From NCBI RefSeq assembly GCF_000315625.1, contig NW_005434649.1:442936-506935 (forward strand): 64,000 bases of DNA, read 5' to 3'. Origin of the DNA: Guillardia theta CCMP2712. Taxonomy: Eukaryota > Cryptophyceae > Pyrenomonadales > Geminigeraceae. The notes under the pieces are model-generated. The model saw only the letters and a program-made list of their open reading frames with translations. It was not told the origin of the DNA and ran no database searches. Of this stretch, positions 42,385 to 52,100 are shown one piece after another (positions within the stretch are counted from its first letter, which is position 1; the number at the start of each line of letters is the position of its first letter). Made by a program: the position numbers and the translations under genes.

Positions 42385-42584
42385 ATTTATATTAAAGACC
42401 TTAAAGACCAATATGCATAAAAGCACTAAAAATGCATAAGTGAAATGCAAAATCCCATCTATTTCGAATTTCATTACAACTTAAATTTAAAGACCAAAAG
42501 ATAAAATGCATGAATACTATTAAAATGCATGATTTCTAAAAATACATTTACATATACTACTAGTGTACTATAATATATTCTATA
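42385..42584 (+). repeat. Left terminal inverted repeat, 200 bp
   Basis: Starts ATTTATATTAAAGACC and ends TATATTCTATA; exact reverse complement of 53907-54106. Contains three AAAGACC words (two in the first 30 bases) and four ATGCAT palindromes at 42413, 42432, 42506 and 42525. Confidence 0.95.
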
Positions 42585-42779
42585 GAATTTACAATAAAAA
42601 TCTATTACCAGTCTGGTAAGGCCATTGCCATGCCCTTACGCAAGGGTCGCAAGCTTGCGTAGCAAGCACTAAGGCCATAGCACTGGCGTTAGCCATGTGC
42701 GTTATCTATAGCCACTCCTTTCAATCCAATATATGCTTTGCATAATCTATAAAAATACATATACTATATATATTCTATA
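42585..42779. repeat. First copy of ~210-bp internal repeat
   Basis: Opens GAATTTACAATAAAAATCTATTACCAG and holds a hairpin-forming CCCTTACGCAAGGG, a GCAAGCTTGC palindrome and GGCGTTAGCCATGTGCGTTATCTATA, ending in AT-rich TATTCTATA. Related copies lie at 45571-46066. Confidence 0.8.
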
Positions 42780-45570
42780 CATAGCGTTGTCGGGTCAAGG
42801 AACTTGCTGACAATTGGGATTTGTACCAGATCCAGGCGTTTTCCAGTACAAAATTGTGTGTAAGTAAAAAATCGAAGGATTGGAAGGTTTGAAAATCCAT
42901 TTCCAGCGCTGCACGTTCAACGGCAACCGGGGGTAATTGAGAGCTTAGATAAGTAAACAGTTGTTCCTATTGCCTTTGCATAGGATCACTTAGGCCCTTG
43001 TATAGTGGAGTAATGATTTGTACCAGAACCTGATGGGTAGGCGTGGTAGTATTTCAAATATTCGAACCCAACGGACGCGACAGGGGGGTGGGGGGTACAG
43101 GTCTTGGTCTGGTACTGTAATGGGTACCTTTTAAAATACATTTAGCAGAGGGGGTCTCCCTCCCCATCTCCCTGCCCTCCGCACTTGCGCATCCCTATCC
43201 TTCCCTGTCCATGAGTCTCAGACTCTCGTCAGACCTTCCCTGATGACCCTCAACTTTCTTTGACGCTTCTGTCTGCCTTGTCCTTCCTCAACTTGCTGGA
43301 AATTCAAACTCTGAAACCATGCCCATGAGTTGACAAGCACTGAGTTTCTCAGTTTGAATGCGGGAGGAAAGATGATTCATGGAATGAAACTCAGTGGTTC
43401 ATATTTCAAGCTGATGGATACGAGTCGTATAGCACTGGCTTATGACTGTCATTTTACTTCTCAATGATACAGCATCACGAACTTGCTCTCGATCCATCAG
43501 TACTTGCAAAGGGTCATTTTTCAGACAGAACTTCGAGTCCATCTTTATTTTGCGTCGATCCACACGATGACATCTGTTTGATACACTATGTTTGATGAAT
43601 AGCAAGAAAGCAAGGCTGAACTGTGCACCGCTTGACTGAATTTTCTACAATACTCTTCAATTGTGTAAGAGAGCATGTCACATGTAATCATACCAGGCAA
43701 ACAAGTCACAGTATCGCTCCAAACCGCGTTGTGCTTAAAACTGAGACTCTACATGAAGATGTTATCGGACTAGTCGAATGATGTACAACTTTATGGTGAT
43801 ACGTGGTTTAGAACTGTTGCAAAGCGGACATGGGAATATGTAGCGGCCTAGGTGATGTTTTCAACGTACTTCAATAAAACAATGCCAAGTTGTTGCTAAC
43901 AACATCATCATTTTTACATGAGCCTGCATGACCTGATGTACATGTTAGAGAAGTCGATGCTCATTCATCAAAAGAGTGGTTAGACAAGAAACTGGTAGAT
44001 GCTTCTGCGCAGCATTCTTGTGTATGTGGAATCGTGCACACTCACCGTCGTGTGGAAGTGTTTGCACATTCTTCTGCGCAAGTCTCATACATTGTCCTTA
44101 TCATCTGGAATGGTTGACTTTTGCTGCAAGTAATATGAGCAGCGCAAAGTTGGCAAACTTATCCATATGGTTGGAATGCCGGCGATGCATTGCAGCCTGC
44201 ATAGCACCTGAGCGCTTTGTTCCACTTATCGCTTGGTTCCAAACAATTGATGATATCGCAGCATGCAACTCGCATTGACCCAAGGGTGTCAAGCGAAGAA
44301 AAGATCAGGATGATGGAAGGGCGAGAATGCAGCGAATAAGAGAAGCTGGTCAGGCTCAGTTTACTTTGTGTAAGAAAATGCCAATGCTTTGTACATGTTA
44401 GGTTACAAAGAAAGAGGCAAGAAAGCTCTGGTATGATACTCGAGAAGAAAGATTTATTCAAAAGGGTATGTCCATTTTCATCTGCATGATTCAATCGGAT
44501 CCAACATCAATTAACTGCTCCTGATACCATGTCAGTCTAGTCACAACAAAGATATCAGCACCTTGAAAATTTCTTGCTTCGACTCGAGGTGAAGGAAATG
44601 AAATATGATTTACAATGCTATAAGGGGTATCGTTTTGTCGCTCAAAGCGTCTTGATTGTAAGTCATGAAATAGAACACGACATGCAATCAATTTGCAAGT
44701 CATGCCTTCATGTGGTACCTCATCACTGCCATTTGATGAATGCACTGGTATTCCTTGAAACTCTTTACATGCCTTGGCAATACACTTGCATATTGCTCAG
44801 ACCGCCCTCAAGCCCGACTCTTTGCAGCAGATTCCTATGAAATAAGTATAGATCATGCTGTCTCCGTGACATGCTTCATGACTTCCTACTTATTGCTCAT
44901 GAGAGTCAATGTCATCCATCGTACAGCGCCACTAGCGGACGGTCCGTGCAGAGTACTACTTATTCAAGCTGCTAAAATCTATGATGATCAACCCTCTTTA
45001 CATGTGTTTGCAATCACAGAGATGTTTTCAGACTACTGCGCTCACACCAGATTCTGCAGGGATTGCCTCTGCTTGTCCTCGTCTGAGCTCTCCTGCTGCA
45101 GATGAGTCACGTCTGCGTAACAACATTCACTTGCTAACCTTGGATATGCAACCAGGGAAGGGAAGGGGCAAGGCTTGAGAGCTCCCTCTGATCTACAAGG
45201 GTGGTCTATGTTGGTCGGAGGCAGGGTAGGGTCCAAAACTTGACCCCATCGGAGAAGGCACTTTCACTGGGAAACAGGTGGGTCCAAAGCATCATAGTTT
45301 GAACAGGGGAGGTACCGCATAAACTATTTTGGTACAAGTTTTCCTAACAGTACTTGAATATGTACCATAAAATTGGTACTGTTGGTACAATTATTTGCTA
45401 CCAGGAAGTACCCTACCCCCTTAAACAGGTCCCAACCAATTTGAATCAGCTCCCAGCCGTCTGACCCACCCCAGACCCCAACTGCCATTTGCTATTCACA
45501 TGTGTCGAAGGATACCCCCACAGAAAACTATTGGAAACCAGAGGGGTCAGTTGAGAGCGACAACGCTATG
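42780..45570. mobile_element. Putative nested 2.8 kb element with 13-bp inverted ends
   Basis: CATAGCGTTGTCG at 42780-42792 is matched by CGACAACGCTATG at 45558-45570. Outside the pair the flanks TATTCTATA and AGAATTTACAATA rejoin the repeat sequence seen intact at 42575-42600, so the block looks inserted between two repeat copies. GTAC words cluster near both ends (six within 42823-43127, seven within 45312-45411), and GATTTGTACCAGA(T/A)CC occurs twice near the left end (42818, 43015). Composition is closer to host DNA. No long or recognisable frame is present, so it would be non-autonomous or carry split, unrecognised exons. No clear target duplication. Confidence 0.55.
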
Positions 45571-46066
45571 AGAATTTACAATAAATCTATTACCAGAATG
45601 ATAAGGCCACCACACCGCATTTAGAAGAAGGTCGCCAAGTTTGTGAAACAAACCATAAGCCATAGCACTTGCGTAGCAATGTGCGTCATCTATAGCCACC
45701 CTTACAAACCTCCATTATGCTCTCAAACATATACTTTGCATAATTTATAAAATACATTTACATATCCTATAAATATCCTATATTCTTTACAACAAATCTA
45801 TTACCAGTTTGGTCAGCCATATGCATCGCCCTTACGCAAGGGTCGCAAGCTTGCGCAGCAAGCACTAAGGCCTAGCACTGGCGTTAGCCATGTGCGTTAT
45901 CTATAACCACCCTTACAACCCTCCATTATACACCGTCACACATACTTTGCATAATTTATAAAAACATATATCTTACATTAAATATCATATATTCCACAAT
46001 AAAATCTATTACCAGTCTGGTCAGCCATCTGCATCGCCCTTACGCAAGGGTCGCTACAAAAACTAC
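45571..46066. repeat. Copies two to four of the ~210-bp internal repeat
   Basis: The ATCTATTACCAG landmark recurs at 45592, 45803 and 46011, a spacing of 208-211 bases. Copy two is the most diverged (AAGAAGGTCGCCAAGTTTGTG), copy three is close to the first copy at 42585, and copy four stops after CCCTTACGCAAGGGTCGC. The hairpin words CCCTTACGCAAGGG and GCAAGCTTGC are kept in copies one and three. Confidence 0.8.
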
Positions 46067-46129
46067 TCCCTCTCTGCAAAATATTCCTTAACAAAAATTT
46101 CACAGCACACAAAAATTATTCACCCTCAA

Positions 46130-47160
46130 CCATCCTCACCCCTCCCCCTGTAATTAAATCTATACACCGTCAACCCATCCGCCCCTACATACTCACCATC
46201 CCTCATTATCAAACTCATGCTATCCTCCAATGCCTTCAACGCCTCCACATCCACATTGCTTGATCCCTTCTTTATCTCTAATGTCATCCTACACAAACCC
46301 CTCCTTACATTACATTTTTATTTTTCTATCTCCTACGCACCCCACCCACGCCTTTTTATCACCCATATTCCTCTCATTCACTCCTTTTAATATTTTCTCC
46401 ATTCACTTTATTCACTACCCCTCTCTATTCTCCATCCCTTTATTCACTTATGTATCACTCGTTTCCTCACCCATCATGTCTATCACCCCTAACGTCCTCT
46501 CTATCAATCTATCCCTATACCTCCTCCCACTCTCCAACCCCACAAAACGTGACATCCATATCATCCTACTCCACCTCTCCTTCATCACTACCCCATACAA
46601 TCTCAACAACATCTTCACCCTCTTCCCCTTCTGCTCCCCTAATACATCCTTCATATCTATATCCACCCTATCCATATCCTTCACCCTACACTTATAATTC
46701 CCCCTCTTGTCCCTCCTCATCCATACCCTCATCATTCTATCCTCACCCCTCCTCCTCAACGATCCTATCACCTCCCTCTCCGTTAAACCCCAATCACCTC
46801 CTTGCTTCCTCTCTACACTCTCCATTATCCTCCGTCTCTATCTCCTCTATCCTCTCACTAAACTCACTCTCCACCCTCACCCTCCCCTCAACACCAACTC
46901 CACCTCACTCTTACCCTCACTCTCCATTCTTACAAATGGCGTCTCTATATCTATACTCCTACCATCCATCCTCAACTTTATCATCCTCATATCACCCCTC
47001 TCCGAGGCTCCTTACAATCCCCTACACTTATCCTTGACACATCCAACTCACTCACACTCAACATACCTTATCAGACTACTCTACCCCCTTTACATCCCTT
47101 TCTCATTTTTATACCCACATCTTCCCTCAGTCAATTACGGCAATACTCTTTGATATCCAT
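46130..47160 (-). pseudogene. Decayed or frameshifted purine-rich gene of the element
   Basis: The + strand here is nearly free of G, so the - strand is purine-rich and reads as highly charged protein in successive frames. Pieces: MRMIKLRMDGRSIDIETPF... (about 46880-46995), then RVRVESEFSERIEEIETEDN in another frame, then 46448-46825 (125 residues, with GLTEREVIGSLRRRGEDRMM), then after stops MEKILKGVNERNMGDKKAW, and finally MTLEIKKGSSNVDVEALKAL... ending near 46132. The charged composition and near-continuity suggest one former gene broken by frameshifts and stops, or several very small genes. No family recognised. The + strand frames over this stretch are Pro/Ser/Thr-rich shadows. Confidence 0.4.
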
Positions 47161-47365
47161 CCTAATATCCCCTTTATTAACCCTTTTCTAATTCGGACAA
47201 ATCCCCCGGCTAAGTCAATTAACTTCTCCACTAAATGGAACCTTTCCCACAAAAAGGCGTGGGTCACACCTATATCCTTTAATGTTATATATCCCTTACC
47301 ATGCTTCGTATAAATATTATCATATGTATGATTTAAGACTTAATTAATAAACAAATGTACTAAAT

Positions 47366-47902
47366 ATGTCATGTAATGGCGATGGATCTTGTCTTGCACA
47401 AACAACCTCATCTAATGATTACGCATACCAGTTTGAATGTGCCCATCAATGCAAACCCCTTCCATGCCCTAATTTTATCGTCTGTGATACCATTGCTCCA
47501 CTCTGGCTTTTTAATATGCATAGTGGATTGTGTATGGGTTGTAATATAAAATTTGGGACTTGGGGTACTCAGACGGGCAAAGGAAAACTTGATTTCTTTG
47601 ATGATCTTGAATGTCCAATATGTCTTCAAATTACAAAGTGTGTTTCTCAACCTAATTGCAATCATTCAACATGCATCACTTGCTTCAAACGATGCTACTA
47701 TGGTAAAGAAATGCCATCATTCCCTTATCCTCATTTAGAAGAAGAGTATTATAATGATTTTGATAACAACAATTATCAAAACAATTCTAAATGGGACCCT
47801 TTCAGAAAAACAATTGATAAATTTGAATCTTCATGCGAAACTATTGAATACAATAACGCCAACGAAACTGTTCTCAATAAATGCCCATTATGTCGTAAAT
47901 AA
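47366..47902 (+). CDS. RING-finger (C3HC4) protein
   Basis: 178 residues from an ATG. The central part carries a RING-HC zinc site: CPIC, eleven residues, C-N-H-x2-C-x2-C, then a long insert of about 65 residues rich in Asn, Asp and Tyr, and a final CPLC at the very C-terminus. The N-terminal half is Cys-rich (CNGDGSC, CAHQCKPLPC, CMGC) and may bind further zinc. RING proteins usually are E3 ubiquitin ligases; in virus-like elements they often redirect host ubiquitination. The unusually long loop before the last cysteine pair is odd. The next gene follows after 50 bases in the same direction, so the two may share regulation. Confidence 0.8.
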   Translation: MSCNGDGSCLAQTTSSNDYAYQFECAHQCKPLPCPNFIVCDTIAPLWLFNMHSGLCMGCNIKFGTWGTQTGKGKLDFFDDLECPICLQITKCVSQPNCNHSTCITCFKRCYYGKEMPSFPYPHLEEEYYNDFDNNNYQNNSKWDPFRKTIDKFESSCETIEYNNANETVLNKCPLCRK

Positions 47903-47952
47903 CTCATACTTAAGAAAAATACAATGTATTACATTATGACTTCTTTCTCATT

Positions 47953-48630
47953 ATGAACAAAGCTTGTAAAGTTCAATTTGGCAATGTTAAATTCAAAACT
48001 TACAAAGATGCTGAAGATTATGTCCGCAATCTTCTTCGTCAGATTGGAATTTGCAAGAGTGTTAAACAACTTAACGATGGTAATGTTTTGTATCAACAAC
48101 TCCTTGATATCGCCTCAAATCATCCTAACAGTTTAAATAAGCTTGCTAATGTAATTGACTTTTCAATTCAACAAAGTTATATCAATAAAAGAGCATTAGC
48201 CTTGTTCATCATCAACAAAGATGGCTCTCTTCTTGATATCTCTTGGAGGATTTGTGTCACTGGAAAACCTAAAACTATCCGAACTGAGCTCTTATGCGCT
48301 TTACGCACATCTGTAGACCATCAGATTCTTGCTTTCAAAACAACTCATGATACCTCCTCCTGCTCTTTGTGTGGGACTTCTACTCTTAAATCGTTACATA
48401 TCGATCATGATGTTCAGTTCATTCAACTTGTTGCTAATTTCTTGGATATTCAATCATCTTGTCCTATCATATTCGATGACCTCAAAGAATATCCACATTC
48501 TCGGTATTTCTTTCCACAACATTTCAACTTTGAACAAGACTGGATCTCATTCCACCAACAACATGCCATTCTTCGGCCACTCTGTTCTCATTGTAATCTC
48601 TCACGACCCAAAATCACTAATTTACTTTGA
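47953..48630 (+). CDS. DCL/DUF3223-type protein with HNH nuclease motif
   Basis: 225 residues from an ATG. Residues about 5-125 match the pattern of the DCL-like/DUF3223 domain: KFKTYKDAEDYVRNLLRQ, a LYQQLLDIASNHPN helix, then FIINKDGSLLDISWRICVTG and ALRTSVDHQILAF. Residues 137-215 form an HNH-type zinc nuclease: CSLCG, LHIDHD, FHQQHA and CSHCN, with Cys137/Cys140 and Cys211/Cys214 as zinc pairs, His152 as likely general base and Asn215 as the HNH asparagine. DUF3223-HNH proteins are otherwise typical of phages and large DNA viruses. It could nick or cut DNA for replication, homing or excision and is the only visible candidate for a mobility nuclease in the element. Family call is by motif reading. 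Confidence 0.75.
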   Translation: MNKACKVQFGNVKFKTYKDAEDYVRNLLRQIGICKSVKQLNDGNVLYQQLLDIASNHPNSLNKLANVIDFSIQQSYINKRALALFIINKDGSLLDISWRICVTGKPKTIRTELLCALRTSVDHQILAFKTTHDTSSCSLCGTSTLKSLHIDHDVQFIQLVANFLDIQSSCPIIFDDLKEYPHSRYFFPQHFNFEQDWISFHQQHAILRPLCSHCNLSRPKITNLL

Positions 48631-48670
48631 AGTCTTTTTTATATGTTCTTTTGTATTCGAGTTCTTCTTT

Positions 48671-49073
48671 ACCATTATGCTTTCGAAAATACCCTTAGGC
48701 TTTCAGCCATGCGCAGCACCGCCTTCATGCCTGAATAAAGGGGAGTCTAAGATCCTATCATACTGTCTCATAAGTCCTCACACTATTTAAACCAGCTTGG
48801 TAACACCCTATAGCCTTTACAACATCCTTGCATGCCCGACTCCCCTTTAATCCGGCCCTGACCGCTCCGTTTTTTATAAGAGTTTTTTGTCTGGTCAGGC
48901 CTTCCGTCAGGCTATTGAACACTCATTCAACAATCTTCCTCACCATCATGCTTTCGAAAATACCCTCAGGCTTTCAGCCATGCGCAGCACCGCCTTCAAT
49001 TTGCCTTCATGCCTGAATAAAGGGGACTTTTAACCTACAAGGTTTGGTAACACCCTATGGCCTTTATAAGACT
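48671..49073. repeat. Two direct repeats between convergent genes
   Basis: Copy one (48671-48830) and copy two (48942-49073) share CTTTCGAAAATACCC, GGCTTTCAGCCATGCGCAGC, CATGCCTGAATAAAGGGGA and TTGGTAACACCCTAT; copy two has a 10-base insertion after CCGCCTT. TAAAGGGGAGTC in copy one is complementary to GACTCCCCTTTA at about 48838, so a hairpin of about 110 bases is possible. Placed between the 3' ends of the HNH and primase-helicase genes, they may serve transcript ends or replication. Confidence 0.7.
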
Positions 49074-49110
49074 TCGCCTATATCATATGTATATTGATCC
49101 AAATAGTTCT

Positions 49111-52100
49111 TTATGGTGCTGCTAAAAAATTGAAACCTTTGATTACATCAATTATGTTTTCAATCTTATCTTGTTTTATCAGTATTAATTTGTAATCAAA
49201 ATAACGATGTCTTTCTTTATTTTTTGTGTATTCTTTCTGTTTGCCTTCTGTTTTCATTTTACAATTTAATAGTTTCTCTAGAAGGAAATTTATCTTACTT
49301 TCAGTTCTTTTGCTAAACTCTGGTTCCTTTAGTAAGAATTGGTTTATGAAACACTCATAAATCTCCTTTATCAACACCTCATTCTCACACAATCTCCTGC
49401 CTGATACATAACCCCTCTCAAGGGCATTGTGATCCCTCAGATCAATACCGAGCACATCAATAAGATTGTCTAAGATATATTTCAATCTGTTATAAGTGTG
49501 CATAGCGTCATTCTGTATGATTACCTTAACAATGTTATATTTGTCTTGTGGCGAATTTAATACAATGAGAGATGTAATGATGTTGTAAGGCTTTGTCATG
49601 AACTTGTCATATAACCTCTCATATTCCGTGAAGGGCAGCAATTCCTTGAATTCTATATTTTTTCCAGACATCTCATCCTTATATGTGGAAGTATATATCA
49701 CGTCTGTAAAATACTTCGAATATATGTAAGTCTTAGTCAATGCCTTACGATCATTGCTGCTCTTCAACATATTCAGAATGTTTGTATATGCTATGTTGAA
49801 ACCATAATATGTCCCTACATAACCCTCCCTTAACAACATATTGTGGAACTTTCCATACACAGGATGATTATAGAAGCCATGAACTAAGGCCTCCTTCTCA
49901 TCATGATCCTCCGGTGTTATATTATAATCTTCAGTTAATGCTTTATAAAGATCCTGATGGGTCCTGATACATCCCTTATCTACAAATAGGTTGTCCTTGT
50001 AACAATTGTCAATATGGTATTTAAATAACTCAATCAAAAAGGGCTTTGAGATATGATCTCTCTCTGCTATATCAATCCTGAGCCTCTCTTGCATCTCTCT
50101 ATACGACGCCATCATGTTCTTATCGGTTCCATTGTATTTCTCTTTGATATGCCTCTCAATCTCAGATCTATGAGGAGTATACCTATGCTCATAATCAAAA
50201 TTCCTCTTGCAATAGATTATATTCAACTGATAGCCATCCTCATCGGTTTTTACGTATCGAAATCTTTGAGATGCCTGTATCATCTGATTTGTCTTTATGA
50301 AACCCTTCTCAATGTTCCCAAATTCTTCAATTATATGGATCTTCAAATCCCAATAATCAGGGGTCTCCTCGCTGAATCCAGTGCATATGGTGTTCGTGTG
50401 CAAGAACACCTGTACCTTGTCTTTTGCAATCAATGATGGGTTCTTTATATATTTATCAATCTCCTTATCCTTTTTTGTATCTCCTGTAACTATCACGGCC
50501 TTTATCCCTTCTCTTTCAAACCGATCCATAAACTTTTTCCTGTGCTTCTGGAACATCATTACACCGCACACATTCCGTCCTGCCTTAACATGTCTCACTA
50601 TGTCTTCAAGTGCTAGATTCTCAACTGTATATTTGTCGCAATCTATCTTCTTTGAATACTTTGGAATGTCACATGCTAGAACATACTTCTGTTTCAATCT
50701 TGTAGATGCTGTATGATAGAAAGATATTGTCTCCTGTTCATAGATAGATGCTAAGTTCTCGATGAAATTGACACATGGTTTAGATATATTGAATAAGGCA
50801 TCTGCAAAGATTACCGCCTTAGCATTCAATATTACATTGTGCAGGATCTCATATATCTTGGTTCTGGTCTCTAGATCCTTTCTATCATCTGTAGTGCAAT
50901 TCTCTAGAGCACCAATAGTCTCTTCTGCTTCATCTATAAAAACTAAATCATACTCTAAAAACTGTAACTTGTGCAAAGATTGTATGGAACACACAAGGCG
51001 TTGGCTATCGTAATTTGATCTGCTGGATGACTGATAGAGATTAAACAACCTTATATTGTCAAATTTCAGATCTTTTCGATGTTTGTTTATGGTCTTATTG
51101 AACCTTGAAGTAACAGAAGTCGCAAGATTGCGGTTTGCTATTATATTCAATACTCTATCATTTGGCTTTATAAGACCCAACATCTGTTCTGTCTTGCCAT
51201 AACCACATCCTGCCGACAGGCATATGAACTTAGATGTTAATTGTATCATATCCCCATACCTTGGGTATGGCTTGACATTGAATATAGCTGGAAACTCATT
51301 GATTGGGATAACTGACCGTTTGAAGAGGTTACACTTAAACCATCCTGCCCATAAATCCTTGTTACACTTTGTAGCAAAATAATTAAGAAATCTATAAGGA
51401 CCTAAAGGGTTAAATTCTCCCTCCTCTTGTTCTATCTTAGTCATAGAATAGTCTAATATAGACTTAATGAATTTATGATGTTTCTCTCTATCATTCTCAG
51501 CAATGGTTGGTATAACCTCCTTCAACCTCTTTATCATGGTTGCCATGTCCATTTTGTAGTAACCAGTTATGCCATTCTCATTGCACAGCCGCCTTAGTTG
51601 GTTTCTCTTTTGAAGGCTGTAGCTATGGCATTCTTCATATCCCTTTTCTGTCCAATTGAATATGTGCTCCCTGAAGACCTCAATCCTCTCTGAATAGTCT
51701 ATAGGATTAGATCCTTGCAAGTCCTCAAAGAATTCCCTTGAAACACCAAGCAATACCTTGAATATGGCTTTAACAATCCTGTACCATAGGCTAAAGTTTA
51801 TGATGTTGATGTCATTCTTTATAGACTTTAAGCAACAGAGAATGTAATGATCATCATAGAATTCCTCTTGAGGGCTCTCTATGCTTAGCTTTATCTTAAG
51901 ATCCTTCTTGATTGATTTTTTTATAATTGATGAATGTTTCTTATCTATGCCTGTTTCTCCTTTGATTGTCTCTATTGGGATTATCACATTCTTTACAGTT
52001 CCATAGCTGCGTACAAGATACATGTAATAACTTAAACCTAAGGGTTGAACAGGTTTGAGGATCAAAGTGGAGCCCTTCTTGGATTGATAGGGCATGCGAA

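Noticed and set aside
44101-45105. Frames of 60-120 residues in the nested block
   Set aside because: No start context, splice continuity or motif supports them; composition is not protein-like.
46230-47153. Long + strand frames over the G-poor stretch (155, 195 and 148 residues)
   Set aside because: Composed almost only of Ser, Pro, Thr, Leu, Ile and Tyr because the strand lacks G; the opposite strand has better protein-like composition.
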